Below the pieces are notes generated by a model. It had not been told where the DNA came from. It did not search any database and was given only the letters and a program-made list of their open reading frames with translations. A stretch of DNA of 49,936 bases from Thiocystis violascens (GTDB taxonomy: Bacteria > Pseudomonadota > Gammaproteobacteria > Chromatiales > Chromatiaceae), in contig DYNM01000019.1 of NCBI GenBank assembly GCA_020721065.1, forward strand, positions 1 to 49,936, written 5' to 3'. The position numbers and the translations under genes are program-made. Positions 27,862 through 39,358 of this stretch are shown piece by piece; the first letter of the stretch is position 1; each line of letters opens with the position of its first letter.

Positions 27862-28617
27862 TCAAACAGAAATGAGCACGGCGACAATTAACAACGCCGT
27901 TTCGGTCACTTCAATCAGCGCCCCGGCGGTGTCGCCAGTAAAACCGTTGAGTCGCGCCAGCATCGTGCGTCGCGCCAGCATGAATACAATCAGCATCGTG
28001 AGCAGCAATGCCGCGCCGAGTGCGCCGAGAATGCCGCCAACGCTCGCCGCAATCAGGCCGCTCGTCAGCCACACCGTCCGTCGCGGCAAATAATGCGCTT
28101 GGGCATACGCCATGCCCTGCGTGCGAGCGTAAGGCGTGGTCAGCAGCAGCAAGTTCAATTGCACTCGCGCCAACAGCGGCAGCCACAGCAATAACCAACC
28201 GTCGCCCTGCGCCAGCAACGCCTGTAATCCGGCGAATTTGGCGATCAACACCAACCCGATCACCGTTACGCCCATCGCGCCGCAGCGCGGGTCTTTCATA
28301 ATGTCCAACGTGCGCTCGCGGCTGCCCAGCCCGCCAACCCAACCATCGGCGCTGTCCGCAATCCCATCCAAATGCAAGCCGCCAGTCGCCCACACCCACG
28401 CCATGAGCACCAGCGCGGCGGCAACGCCCGTGTCGCTGCCGGTGAGCAACCACGCGGTGCTCGCGCTCACTGCGCCGAGCAGCACACCGATCAGCGGATA
28501 CCACACGACGGAGTGCCCGATCTCTGGCGCGGTCGTGCTGCCGGGATCGGGAAACGGCAGGCGGCTGAGAAAGCGCCCCGCAATCCACACTGAACGCAAA
28601 TGAAATGGTTTGAACAT
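27862..28617 (-). CDS. cobS: adenosylcobinamide-GDP ribazoletransferase
   Basis: A 251-aa inner-membrane enzyme that joins adenosylcobinamide-GDP and alpha-ribazole in the last steps of B12 assembly. The family signature GGLHLDGIADSADGW (about 79-93) and MKDPRCGAMGV are intact, with several hydrophobic segments following. The N-terminal FLSRLPFPDPG is also typical. No other cob gene and no cobalamin riboswitch was seen next to it. Confidence 0.95.
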   Translation of the reverse strand: MFKPFHLRSVWIAGRFLSRLPFPDPGSTTAPEIGHSVVWYPLIGVLLGAVSASTAWLLTGSDTGVAAALVLMAWVWATGGLHLDGIADSADGWVGGLGSRERTLDIMKDPRCGAMGVTVIGLVLIAKFAGLQALLAQGDGWLLLWLPLLARVQLNLLLLTTPYARTQGMAYAQAHYLPRRTVWLTSGLIAASVGGILGALGAALLLTMLIVFMLARRTMLARLNGFTGDTAGALIEVTETALLIVAVLISV

Positions 28618-28627
28618 GTGAATTCTC

Positions 28628-28722
28628 TAGGAATGATAACAGTGCTTTTTACTGACAACTGACAACTAAAAAACTGACAACTGGAAACTCAATCAATAAC
28701 TTATATCGCAACTGCGTCACTC
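28628..28722. repeat. MITE-like element, copy 6
   Basis: Left end TAGGAATGATAACAGTG, interior ACTGACAACTGACAACT followed by another ACTGACAACTGG, and right part AATAACTTATATCGCAACTG then CGTCACTC. The last segment is the inverse of the family end but lacks its final TCCTA. It lies between the cobS start and a hairpin. Confidence 0.65.
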
Positions 28723-28740
28723 AATCATCAAATTAACACA

Positions 28741-28768
28741 ACGCCTCATAATAATGAGGCGTTTTTAT
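28741..28768 (+). terminator. strong hairpin with T-run between pgm and cobS
   Basis: A 9-bp perfect stem, ACGCCTCAT and ATGAGGCGT, with loop AATA, followed by TTTTTATT on the plus strand. Both flanking genes run on the minus strand (end of pgm and start of cobS). On that strand the hairpin is followed only by TGTGTTAATTT, so termination of pgm is possible but less clear. Confidence 0.6.
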
Positions 28769-28816
28769 TGGCTGCTCCGTTGCTAAAATTTCTTTAATAA
28801 CGAAGTGGCGTTAGTG

Positions 28817-30550
<1,734 letters not shown>

Positions 30551-30629
30551 TTAGCGTCAAGCCAGATTACCGCGCTGGGAGTTGGGATTGCGCTTTCGCA
30601 CATCGTCCACTTTTTCGGAGAATGTTTTG

Positions 30630-31220
30630 ATGAACCCTTTTTTGATGCTGATCGTTGCCATTGCTCTCACTGCCAACCTCGCCGCGTGCGATGTATCCGA
30701 CTCCACCAACTCCAGCGCCAGCATGACTGGCGTGAGCGATGGCGCGAATGAGGAATTATTGGACGTTGCCGCTGCCGGTGATTTGTCCGCGCTGGAGGAG
30801 TTGCTGTCTCGCACCCGCAAGCCAGACGTGCGTGATAGCTGCGATTGGACGCCGTTGATGAAAGCTGCGTTGTCTGGTCACACTGCCGTCGTAGCGCGGT
30901 TATTGGATGCGGGCGCGAAGATCGACGCGGTGGATAAAGGCGGCTACACCGCGATGATGTTGGCGGCATCGAATAATCACGCGGACACCGTTGAGTTGTT
31001 ATTAAAACGCGGCGCGATGATTGACCATCAAGAGCAAACTGAAGGCTGGACGGCGCTGATTTGGGCAGCAAAACAAGGACATACCAAAACGGTGGCAACG
31101 TTGCTGCAACATCGCGCCGACCGCACCTTGAAAGACTTTTTCACCGGCAAAACTGCGCTCGATTGGGCGAGTGAAGGCGGCTATGTCGAGATTGTCAAGT
31201 TGCTACAAAGCGGCGCTTAA
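30630..31220 (+). CDS. ankyrin-repeat lipoprotein
   Basis: A 196-aa protein with a lipoprotein signal: hydrophobic residues 4-18 and lipobox NLAAC, Cys20. The mature part has about four ankyrin repeats (from residue 50), for example DWTPLMKAALSGHTAVVARLLDAGAKID and GWTALIWAAKQGHTKTVATLL split over the repeat pattern. Ankyrin arrays bind other proteins; a periplasmic or outer-membrane role is inferred. CGGAG precedes the ATG. NhaD follows 14 bases downstream. Confidence 0.85.
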   Translation: MNPFLMLIVAIALTANLAACDVSDSTNSSASMTGVSDGANEELLDVAAAGDLSALEELLSRTRKPDVRDSCDWTPLMKAALSGHTAVVARLLDAGAKIDAVDKGGYTAMMLAASNNHADTVELLLKRGAMIDHQEQTEGWTALIWAAKQGHTKTVATLLQHRADRTLKDFFTGKTALDWASEGGYVEIVKLLQSGA

Positions 31221-31234
31221 ACGAGAGAGTTGCA

Positions 31235-32563
31235 ATGCAAATCATTGATTTTACAACACATCCTATCGGCATCACTGCGCTGGTGATCTTTGGGCTGGCG
31301 TATCTGCTGGTGATGGCAGAAGAATTTGTCCATCTGCGCAAATCCAAGCCGGTAATTCTCGCTGCCGGTTTGATCTGGTGTTTGGTGGCTTACGTTTACG
31401 CGCAGCACGGGCAGCCAGAGCTGGCAGCAGAAGCTGTGCGACATAACTTGTTGGAATACGCGGAATTGATGTTGTTTTTGCTGGTGGCGATGACCTACAT
31501 CAACGCGCTGGAAGAGCGGCAAGTCTTCGACGCACTGCGAGCGTGGCTGATTCGCAAAGGATTTGGACTGCGGGCACTGTTCTGGCTCACCGGCGGCTTG
31601 GCTTTCGTGATTTCACCCATCGCCGACAATCTGACTACCGCGCTGCTGATGTGCGCAGTGGTGCTGGCAGTGGGCAACGGCCAGCCGCGTTTTATCGCGC
31701 TCTCCTGCATCAACATTGTCGTCGCTGCCAACGCCGGCGGCGCGTTCAGTCCGTTTGGTGACATCACGACGTTGATGGTGTGGCAGCGAGGAATTGTTGA
31801 TTTCTTTGGATTTTTTGCGCTATTCATTCCCGCACTGGTCAACTTTCTGGTGCCGGCGCTGTTCATGCACTTCGCCATCCCCGACTTAAAACCGACGGCG
31901 GCTGCCGACGCAGTGCCGATGCAACGCGGAGCGCGGCGGGTGATCGCGCTATTTTTGCTGACCATCATCACGGCGGTGAGTGTCCACAATTTTCTCCATT
32001 TACCGCCCGTGATCGGAATGCTCACTGGCTTGGGTTATTTGCAACTGTTTGGATTTTATCTGCGCCGCAGCCATCGCTCGCAGCACGGACAACCAGCGGA
32101 CAATCACGCCGAATTGGTGGGCGAGCTGACGCCGTTTGATGTGTTCAGTCACGTTGCGCGGGCTGAGTGGGACACGCTGTTATTTTTTTATGGCGTGATT
32201 CTGTGCGTCGGCGGGTTGGGACAACTCGGTTATCTGGCGCTGGTGTCGGAGGTGATGTATCTGCAATGGGGCGCGACGGTGGCCAATATCAGCGTGGGGC
32301 TGCTGTCTGCGATCATCGACAACATTCCGGTGATGTTTGCCATTTTGACCATGAATCCAGCGATGGATGAGACCCAATGGCTGCTCGTGACGCTGACGGC
32401 AGGCGTGGGCGGATCGTTATTGTCGATTGGTTCGGCAGCGGGTGTGGCGTTGATGGGGCAAGCTCGCGGGGTTTATACCTTTTTTGGACATCTCAAATGG
32501 ACGCCGGCAATTGCGCTCGGCTATGTCGCCAGCATCGCGGTTCACCTGTGGCTCAACGGTTAG
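31235..32563 (+). CDS. nhaD: Na+/H+ antiporter, NhaD type
   Basis: A 442-aa polytopic protein of the ion transporter superfamily with about 12 hydrophobic segments. Diagnostic stretches are EFVHLRKSKPVILAAGLIW near the start, SPIADNLTTALLMCAVVLA (first half) and LSAIIDNIPVMFAILTM (second half), the paired discontinuous helices with polar Asp-Asn. NhaD exports sodium or lithium in exchange for protons. It is probably part of a run from the ankyrin lipoprotein to coaD. Confidence 0.9.
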   Translation: MQIIDFTTHPIGITALVIFGLAYLLVMAEEFVHLRKSKPVILAAGLIWCLVAYVYAQHGQPELAAEAVRHNLLEYAELMLFLLVAMTYINALEERQVFDALRAWLIRKGFGLRALFWLTGGLAFVISPIADNLTTALLMCAVVLAVGNGQPRFIALSCINIVVAANAGGAFSPFGDITTLMVWQRGIVDFFGFFALFIPALVNFLVPALFMHFAIPDLKPTAAADAVPMQRGARRVIALFLLTIITAVSVHNFLHLPPVIGMLTGLGYLQLFGFYLRRSHRSQHGQPADNHAELVGELTPFDVFSHVARAEWDTLLFFYGVILCVGGLGQLGYLALVSEVMYLQWGATVANISVGLLSAIIDNIPVMFAILTMNPAMDETQWLLVTLTAGVGGSLLSIGSAAGVALMGQARGVYTFFGHLKWTPAIALGYVASIAVHLWLNG

Positions 32564-32572
32564 GTGAAATCA

Positions 32573-33088
32573 ATGTTAAAAAAATCAATTTTAATCAGCG
32601 TGTTATTCCTGACGAGCTGGCTGCTGGCGCTCTGGCAGCCAGACCTCGCGCCACTGCGCTCGGCGGCAGCGGCCATGCCGCAAGTGTGCTGGTTAGCGGC
32701 GGTGGTGGACGGCGACACGCTGCGCGTGACCTGTCAGGGCAAGCCGGTGACGGTGCGGCTGCATTGCATTGACGCGCCGGAAATGGAACAGAAACCTTGG
32801 GGTGAGAACGCTCGCCAAGCGTTGCAACGGCTCGCGCCGCGCATGTTGCAACTGAAGGTGATTGAGCTGGATCGTTATGGGCGCACGGTGGCGGAAGTGT
32901 TCACCGCCAGCAGTGATCATCGTTCGCTGAATTTAGAACAGGTGAAAAGCGGTAACGCGGCGGTTTATGCCCAGTATTGCAACGACAACCGTTTTTCGCA
33001 GGCACAAAAAACGGCGAAACAAGCCAAACTCGGCATTTGGAGCCGTTCTGGTTTGCAGCAACGCCCTTGGAAATTTCGGCATCGCTGA
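32573..33088 (+). CDS. exported thermonuclease-like (SNase) protein
   Basis: A 171-aa protein with an N-terminal hydrophobic signal or anchor (residues 4-20). The staphylococcal-nuclease fold follows, with VVDGDTLRV, VRLHCIDAPEMEQKPWGENA and DRYGRTVAEVF holding the expected Asp, Arg and Glu catalytic positions. It is likely a secreted or periplasmic nuclease. The ATG at 32573 has AGGTGA just upstream; a GTG at 32564 adds three residues. Its stop overlaps the tadA start (TGATG). Confidence 0.85.
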   Translation: MLKKSILISVLFLTSWLLALWQPDLAPLRSAAAAMPQVCWLAAVVDGDTLRVTCQGKPVTVRLHCIDAPEMEQKPWGENARQALQRLAPRMLQLKVIELDRYGRTVAEVFTASSDHRSLNLEQVKSGNAAVYAQYCNDNRFSQAQKTAKQAKLGIWSRSGLQQRPWKFRHR

Positions 33089-33567
33089 TGACCAGTGATG
33101 CGCACTGGATGCAGCGGGCGCTGGAGCTGGCGCGACGGGCGGCAGAATTGGGTGAGGTGCCGGTGGGCGCGGTGCTGGTGCGCGATGAAGTCATCATTGG
33201 TGAAGGTTGGAATTGCCCCATCGCCAGCCACGATCCAACGGCTCATGCCGAGATTCAGGCGTTACGCGCTGCCGGACACCAGGTGGGCAATTACCGGCTG
33301 CCCGGCTCGCGGCTGTATGTGACGTTGGAGCCGTGCGTGATGTGCGCTGGTGCGATCATTCATGCCCGCGTCAGCGCCGTGATGTATGGCGCTTCCGATC
33401 CCAAAGCTGGCGCGTGTGGCAGCGTATTCACGGTGCTGCCGTCAGATCACCGTTTTAATCATCACACCGCCTGTCAGGGCGGGCTTCTCAGCACCGAGTG
33501 TGCCGAGTTGCTGCGCGGCTTTTTTCGGGCGCGGCGGGCGCGTTCTACATCTTTGGAAACCAACTGA
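33088..33567 (+). CDS. tadA: tRNA adenosine(34) deaminase
   Basis: A 159-aa zinc deaminase making inosine at the wobble base of tRNA-Arg(ACG). The motifs are HAEIQALR and PCVMCAGAIIHARV, with GAVLVRDEVIIGEGWN upstream. It begins MTSDAHWMQRALELARRAA at 33088, where the ATG overlaps the nuclease stop by one base; longer in-frame extensions run back into the nuclease gene and are not real. Confidence 0.95.
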   Translation: MTSDAHWMQRALELARRAAELGEVPVGAVLVRDEVIIGEGWNCPIASHDPTAHAEIQALRAAGHQVGNYRLPGSRLYVTLEPCVMCAGAIIHARVSAVMYGASDPKAGACGSVFTVLPSDHRFNHHTACQGGLLSTECAELLRGFFRARRARSTSLETN

Positions 33568-34143
33568 ATGAACACGTTATTACGTTTGGCGGCGCTGATT
33601 GATGCGATGAACGAGCGCATTGGTCGCGCCAGCATCTGGTTGATTTTGGGCGCGGTGGTGATGAGTGCGGCGACTGCGACGCTGCGTTATCTGCTGGATT
33701 GGGGGTCGAATGCGATGCTAGAGGCGCAGTGGTTTATGTTTGGGCTGGTGTTTTTGCTGTGCGCCCCGGTAACGCTTAAAAATCAAGGGCATGTGCGGGT
33801 TGACATCATTTATGGGCGCTTGTCGGAGCGCGGCAAGCTGCTGGTCGATCTGTTGGGCGGACTGCTGTTTTTACTGCCGGTGTGCGGGCTGATCGTGGTC
33901 GATGCGTGGGATTATTTTATGTTGTCATTTCAACAACATGAGGCGTCGATGAATCCGGGCGGGTTGCTGTGGTGGCCGATCAAATTAGCGATTCCCGTCG
34001 GCTTTAGCCTGCTCGCCGCGCAGGGCGGGTCAGAAATCATCAAAGCCAGTGCGGCATTATTGGGGCACGCGGCAACGGCGACGCTGCCAGACGAGTCACT
34101 TCACACGTTGGCTTTTCAGCGTCCAATCAAGCTGTCAAACTGA
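33568..34143 (+). CDS. TRAP transporter small permease (DctQ family)
   Basis: A 191-aa membrane protein with four hydrophobic segments (about 22-42, 55-72, 93-115, 140-160) and the DctQ pattern around GHVRVDIIYGRLSERGKLLVDL. In TRAP transporters it pairs with a large DctM permease and a binding protein to import organic acids. Neither is adjacent: tadA precedes it and coaD follows, so the partner genes must be elsewhere or lost. The ATG follows the tadA stop directly. Confidence 0.82.
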   Translation: MNTLLRLAALIDAMNERIGRASIWLILGAVVMSAATATLRYLLDWGSNAMLEAQWFMFGLVFLLCAPVTLKNQGHVRVDIIYGRLSERGKLLVDLLGGLLFLLPVCGLIVVDAWDYFMLSFQQHEASMNPGGLLWWPIKLAIPVGFSLLAAQGGSEIIKASAALLGHAATATLPDESLHTLAFQRPIKLSN

Positions 34144-34185
34144 CAGCATTCGCGCCTCAGCGCACTTTGACACAACAGGATGTAG

Positions 34186-34665
<480 letters not shown>

Positions 34666-34710
34666 TATCCTCACGTTCTATATCACTCACGACCTCAAGC
34701 AACCATTTAA

Positions 34711-34971
<261 letters not shown>

Positions 34972-35008
34972 GTTTCAGCGCGACCCGCAGTGCCGTGTTT
35001 GAATAAAT

Positions 35009-35036
35009 AAAAGCCCCGTTTTTACGGGGCTTTTTT
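35009..35036 (+). terminator. Rho-independent terminator after the ferredoxin gene
   Basis: A 9-bp stem, AAGCCCCGT and ACGGGGCTT, with a TTTT loop, followed by a T-run. It ends the coaD-ferredoxin transcript. Confidence 0.92.
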
Positions 35037-35064
35037 AGTTGGGAACAGTTTGAGACATGCTGCC

Positions 35065-35817
35065 ATGATTGATCCTCGCGCCCTCGTCGCCTACTGCGAT
35101 GCGTTTTTAGCGGTCACACAGTTTCACGATTACGCCCCGAATGGGTTACAAGTCGAAGGCGAACGCCCGATTCAACGCTTGGTCAGCGGCGTGACTGCTT
35201 GTGCGGCGTTGCTGGAAGCGGCGCTGGCGCGGGAGGCAGATGCGATTTTGGTGCATCACGGCTGGTTCTGGAAACATGACAATCCGTGTTTGATCGGCAT
35301 TCACGGGCGTCGCGCCCGGACATTACTCAACGCGGGCGCGAGCTTGATCGCCTATCATCTGCCGCTCGACGCCCATCCCGAAGTTGGCAACAACGCTCTG
35401 TTGGGACAACGGCTGGGTTTTGTGGCGCGGGAACCAACGGCAATTGCCAATGGTCTGGTGTGGGCGGGGCGGCTGGCGCAACCGTGTTCGCCAGTGATGT
35501 TGGCAGAACAGGTGACGCAAACGCTGCGGCGGCAGGTGACACTGGTTGGTCATACGCAGCGCCTGATCGAACGTGTTGCATGGTGCAGCGGCGGTGGTCA
35601 GGGTCATTTGGAAGCGGCAGCCGCGCTCGGTGTAGAGGCGTTTATTAGTGGGGAGCTGTCTGAGCAAACCACCCATCAAGCGCGAGAATGTGGACTCTGC
35701 TATCTCGCTGCCGGTCATCACGCCACCGAATGTGATGGCGTGCAGGCGCTCGGTACACATCTGGCCGAGCGGTTTGGGCTGTGGCATGAGTTCATTGAGA
35801 TTGATAATCCGGCATAG
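35065..35817 (+). CDS. Nif3-like dinuclear metal centre protein (YbgI family)
   Basis: A 250-aa protein. Conserved metal-site stretches are DAILVHHGWFWK near residue 65, YHLPLDAHPEVGNNA near 105, and AAGHHATECDGVQALGTHLAE close to the C-terminus, with SGGGQGHLEAAAALG between them. YbgI/Nif3 proteins form a toroidal hexamer with two metals; the biochemical role is not settled. The ATG at 35065 (MIDPRALVAYCD) is preferred over a TTG five codons earlier. Confidence 0.9.
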   Translation: MIDPRALVAYCDAFLAVTQFHDYAPNGLQVEGERPIQRLVSGVTACAALLEAALAREADAILVHHGWFWKHDNPCLIGIHGRRARTLLNAGASLIAYHLPLDAHPEVGNNALLGQRLGFVAREPTAIANGLVWAGRLAQPCSPVMLAEQVTQTLRRQVTLVGHTQRLIERVAWCSGGGQGHLEAAAALGVEAFISGELSEQTTHQARECGLCYLAAGHHATECDGVQALGTHLAERFGLWHEFIEIDNPA

Positions 35818-35867
35818 ACGGTCGCCCATAAAAATTGCCGTTAAATCATTATTTTCTCGCTTTTTCC

Positions 35868-35897
35868 TTGACCTTTTTTACGGGAATCGCAGAAAAT
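35868..35897 (+). promoter_or_regulatory. possible sigma70-type promoter for petABC
   Basis: TTGACC at 35868-35873 and GAAAAT at 35892-35897 with an 18-base spacer, about 120 bases before petA. The -10 box is weak (4 of 6 consensus positions), so this is only a candidate. Confidence 0.3.
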
Positions 35898-36019
35898 GCG
35901 CGGTCGATTTTACAGACAATCGTCATATTCTTATTTTCCACCTGAACGTTTCATCCAAGCTGTTTGAGTGACCACCGGATACACGGCGGTACTGACAGGC
36001 AGCCGGGGGATATTGGCTT

Positions 36020-36616
36020 ATGAGCGCGGAAGGCGTGAACAACATGAGGCGACGAGTGCTCGTCGCTGCAACCAGCGTGATCGGTGCCGTCGGTGCCGGT
36101 TACGCATTAGTCCCGTTTGTGGCATCCATGAATCCGAGTGCTCGCGCTCGGGCAGCCGGTGCGCCAGTCGAGGCAGATGTGAGTAAATTGGAACCGGGTG
36201 CTTTGCTGCGGGTGAAGTGGCGCGGTAAACCGGTGTGGGTGGTGCATCGCACGCCAGAAATGATTACGGCGTTGGCAACCAATGATCCTAAATTGGTTGA
36301 TCCGCAATCGGCAGTTGAATCCCAACAACCGGCGTATTGCCAAAATCCGACCCGTTCGATTAAGCCGGAATATCTCGTTGCTATTGGCATCTGCACCCAT
36401 TTGGGATGCTCACCAACTTATCGTCCAGAATTCGGGCCGGATGATTTGGGCGCGGATTGGAAAGGCGGTTTTCATTGCCCGTGTCACGGGTCGCGCTTTG
36501 ATCTTGCAGCGCGGGTGTTCAAGAACGTTCCGGCACCCACGAACTTGGTAATTCCCAAGCACACCTATCTCAACGCCACCACCATTTTAATTGGTGAGGA
36601 TCGAGGAGCTGCCTGA
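36020..36616 (+). CDS. petA: ubiquinol-cytochrome c reductase, Rieske iron-sulfur subunit
   Basis: A 198-aa subunit of the bc1 complex. The twin-arginine-like start (NNMRRRVLVAATSVIGAVGAGYALVPF) is a membrane anchor. The 2Fe-2S ligands are in CTHLGC and CPCHGS, at the usual spacing. It ends next to petB, whose ATG overlaps its stop by one base. Together petABC pass electrons from ubiquinol to cytochrome c and pump protons. Confidence 0.96.
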   Translation: MSAEGVNNMRRRVLVAATSVIGAVGAGYALVPFVASMNPSARARAAGAPVEADVSKLEPGALLRVKWRGKPVWVVHRTPEMITALATNDPKLVDPQSAVESQQPAYCQNPTRSIKPEYLVAIGICTHLGCSPTYRPEFGPDDLGADWKGGFHCPCHGSRFDLAARVFKNVPAPTNLVIPKHTYLNATTILIGEDRGAA

Positions 36617-37860
36617 TGAGTGCGGAAAAAACTGAAAACCTGAGCTGGATCGACAAGCGTTTCCCGCTGACGGAAACGTGGAAAGGACACCTTGCTGAAT
36701 ACTACGCGCCTAAAAATCTGAATTTCTGGTCATTCTTTGGCTCTTTAGCCATTTTGACGTTGTTAATTCAGATCGTGACGGGCATTTGGTTGGCAATGAA
36801 TTACAAGCCAGATGCAGCTTTAGCTTTTGCTTCTGTTGAATACATCATGCGTGATGTCGATTGGGGCTGGTTAATTCGCTATATGCACTCCACCGGTGCC
36901 TCGATGTTTTTCATTGTGATTTATTTGCACATGTTCCGCGCTTTATTGTGGGGTTCATACCGCAAACCGCGTGAGTTATTGTGGATCATCGGCGTGATTA
37001 TTTATTTAGCGATGATGGCAACTGCTTTCTTCGGCTATTTGCTGCCTTGGGGACAGATGTCGTATTGGGGCGCACAGGTGATCGTGAATCTGTTTGCCGC
37101 AGTACCAGTCGTTGGTGATGATTTATCAGTGTGGGTGCGCGGTGATTACGTCATTTCTGATGCAACGCTGAATCGCTTCTTTGCCTTCCATTTCTTGCTG
37201 CCCTTTATTCTCGCTGCATTGGTCTTTATTCACATCGTCGCGCTGCATCATGTTGGCTCGAATAACCCCGATGGCATTGAAATTAAAGACGGCCCAAAAG
37301 GCAATCGTTGGAGTCCAAAAGCTCCCGCTGATGGTATTCCTTTTCATCCGTATTACACGGTGAAGGATTTCATGGGTGTCGTGGTCTTTCTCGCGTTATT
37401 CAGCTTGATCATGTTTTATGCGCCGACGATGGGCGGTATCTTTTTGGAAGCGCCGAATTTCCAACCAGCGAATCCAATGCTGACGCCGCCGCATATTGCG
37501 CCGGTGTGGTATTTCACCCCGTATTACGCGATGTTGCGAGCAGTGCCGCCAATGTGGGGATCGCAATTCCCCGGCGTGGTGGTGATGTTTGGCGCGATTT
37601 TGATTTTCTTCGTGCTGCCGTGGCTGGATCGCAGTCCAGTGAAATCCATCCGTTATAAAGGCCCGGTGTTCAAAGTTGCATTAGCGATCTTTGCGGTGTC
37701 ATTTGTTGTGCTGGCATGGCTGGGAATGCAGCCGGCATCGGATTTGTCCACGTTGCTGTCGCAGATTTTCACGGTGTTGTATTTCGCCTTCTTCTTATTG
37801 ATGCCGATCTACAGCTCGTTGGATAAGACCAAGCCCGTTCCAGAGAGGGTCACCGCATGA
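36616..37860 (+). CDS. petB: ubiquinol-cytochrome c reductase, cytochrome b
   Basis: A 414-aa membrane subunit with about eight hydrophobic segments. The heme-binding His pairs are visible in RYMHSTGASMFFIVIYLHMF and in RFFAFHFLLPFILAALVFIHI (about 14 residues apart), and the Qo-site motif is the PVWY form rather than PEWY (HIAPVWYFTP). GWGQMSYWG-like LPWGQMSYWGAQVI is present. It overlaps petC by 4 bases. Confidence 0.96.
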   Translation: MSAEKTENLSWIDKRFPLTETWKGHLAEYYAPKNLNFWSFFGSLAILTLLIQIVTGIWLAMNYKPDAALAFASVEYIMRDVDWGWLIRYMHSTGASMFFIVIYLHMFRALLWGSYRKPRELLWIIGVIIYLAMMATAFFGYLLPWGQMSYWGAQVIVNLFAAVPVVGDDLSVWVRGDYVISDATLNRFFAFHFLLPFILAALVFIHIVALHHVGSNNPDGIEIKDGPKGNRWSPKAPADGIPFHPYYTVKDFMGVVVFLALFSLIMFYAPTMGGIFLEAPNFQPANPMLTPPHIAPVWYFTPYYAMLRAVPPMWGSQFPGVVVMFGAILIFFVLPWLDRSPVKSIRYKGPVFKVALAIFAVSFVVLAWLGMQPASDLSTLLSQIFTVLYFAFFLLMPIYSSLDKTKPVPERVTA

Positions 37861-38582
37861 GAAAGCTGATTATTGCTGCCCTGTTGCTGCTGTCGCCGAC
37901 CGTGCTGGTGGCGAATACCGGCGGGCCTGCCTTGTTAGATGCCGATATTGATCTGCGTGATCAGGCATCGCTCCAACGCGGAGCAAAATACTTCGTCAAT
38001 TACTGCATGGGTTGCCATTCGTTGCAGTACATGCGCTACAACCGGTTGGCGCAGGATTTGGGAATTGACGAGATCACGCTGCGTGAGAACCTGTTGTTTG
38101 GCGATGCCAAGCCGGGCGATCTGATGGAAAACGCGATGCGTCCGCAGGATGCGCTGAAATGGTTTGGCACTGCCGTGCCGGACTTGACGCTGGTCACGCG
38201 CTGGCGCTCATCAGATTGGGTTTACACCTATCTCAAGAGCTTTTATGTCGATCCCACCCGTCCGTATGGCGTGAACAACGTCGTTTTTCCGCTGGTGGGA
38301 ATGCCGCACGGTCTGAGCAATTTACAGGGTATTCAAGAACCTGTGTTTGCGCACGGACATGGAGAGCCGGTGGTCGTTGGCGTGAAGCTGGTGAAAGAAG
38401 GCACCTTGTCGGCGAAGGAATACGACACAATGGTGCGCGACATCACCAACTTCCTGACTTATGCCGGCGAGCCGATGCAGCTTGAGCGGCAACGGCTTGG
38501 CGTTTATGTGTTGTTATTCTTGAGCGTACTTTTCATCATTGCGTATCTGATGAAAAAAGAGTTCTGGAAAGACATTCACTAA
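37857..38582 (+). CDS. petC: ubiquinol-cytochrome c reductase, cytochrome c1
   Basis: A 241-aa c-type cytochrome. A signal peptide (residues 1-20) precedes the CMGCH heme site in FVNYCMGCHSLQYMRYNRL; the C-terminal TM anchor is at about 213-232, followed by KKEFWKDIH. The sixth heme ligand is probably the Met in VGMPHGL or EPMQLER. It is the last gene of petABC; a hairpin follows after 12 bases. Confidence 0.95.
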   Translation: MRKLIIAALLLLSPTVLVANTGGPALLDADIDLRDQASLQRGAKYFVNYCMGCHSLQYMRYNRLAQDLGIDEITLRENLLFGDAKPGDLMENAMRPQDALKWFGTAVPDLTLVTRWRSSDWVYTYLKSFYVDPTRPYGVNNVVFPLVGMPHGLSNLQGIQEPVFAHGHGEPVVVGVKLVKEGTLSAKEYDTMVRDITNFLTYAGEPMQLERQRLGVYVLLFLSVLFIIAYLMKKEFWKDIH

Positions 38583-38593
38583 AACATGATTAA

Positions 38594-38624
38594 CGGGCGC
38601 TGCCGGTTTCATTCGGCACGCCCG
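38594..38624 (+). terminator. hairpin after petC
   Basis: A GC-rich stem, CGGGCG-C-TGCCG and CGGCACGCCCG, with one bulged C and an 8-base loop. No immediate T-run follows, so it may be a transcript-end stabiliser or a weak terminator between petC and sspA. Confidence 0.5.
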
Positions 38625-38713
38625 CATATCGTTTGACCTTTTCAATCTGTATTTCCTCGAATTCAGCCAATTCAATTCCCGTCCCACTCAGCCTCACCGC
38701 TGGCGTAAAAAAA

Positions 38714-39358
38714 ATGCGGCAGCGGTTGCCAGCAGACCCAATTCCCATGACGTTATTTTCTGATCCCATTTGTCCTTATTGTCACCGCGTCCGCATGGTG
38801 CTGGCCGAAAAAGGCATCACCGTCGATGTAGTTGATGTTGACTCCAATCACCTGCCCGATGAGGTGATGGATTTCAACCCCTACGGCACCGTGCCCACCT
38901 TCGTTGACCGCGATCTGCGCCTCTACGAATCGCGGATCATCATGGAATATCTTGATGAGCGGTTTCCGCATCCGCCACTGTTGCCGGTTGATCCGGTCTC
39001 CCGCGCCAGCGCCCGTTTATTCATGTATCGCATTGATCGGGATTGGTATTCGCTGATGCACCGAATTCTCAAAGGTTCTAACACCGATGCGAATCACGCC
39101 CGCAAAGAACTGCGCGAAAGTTTGATCGTGACCGCGCCAGTATTTGCCGCGCATCCGTATTTTATGAGCGACGAATTCTCACTGGTGGATTGCTGCGTGG
39201 CACCGCTGTTGTGGCGCTTGCCCGTGCTCGGCATCGAATTACCGCCCGCGCAAGCCGCGCCAGTGATCGCCTATCGCAAACGGTTACAACTGTGGGAAGC
39301 ATTCCGCGTGAGTCTCACCGAGGCGGAAAAGGAGATGATTACGGATTTAGCGCGATGA
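38714..39358 (+). CDS. sspA: stringent starvation protein A (GST fold)
   Basis: A 214-aa glutathione-transferase-like protein that binds RNA polymerase in enterics. The thioredoxin-like part (MTLFSDPICPYCHRVRMVLAEKGI) still has a CPYC pair, unlike E. coli SspA; NPYGTVPTFVDRDLRLYESRIIMEYLDERFPHPPL is otherwise family-typical over its segments. The C-terminal helical domain follows. The start is uncertain: ATG at 38714 gives the E. coli-like length, while ATG at 38747 is also possible. sspB overlaps its stop. Confidence 0.9.
   Translation: MRQRLPADPIPMTLFSDPICPYCHRVRMVLAEKGITVDVVDVDSNHLPDEVMDFNPYGTVPTFVDRDLRLYESRIIMEYLDERFPHPPLLPVDPVSRASARLFMYRIDRDWYSLMHRILKGSNTDANHARKELRESLIVTAPVFAAHPYFMSDEFSLVDCCVAPLLWRLPVLGIELPPAQAAPVIAYRKRLQLWEAFRVSLTEAEKEMITDLAR

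Noticed and set aside
28618..28816. Possible cobalamin riboswitch upstream of cobS
   Set aside because: The gap is filled by the intergenic repeat and a simple hairpin; no B12-box sequence was seen.
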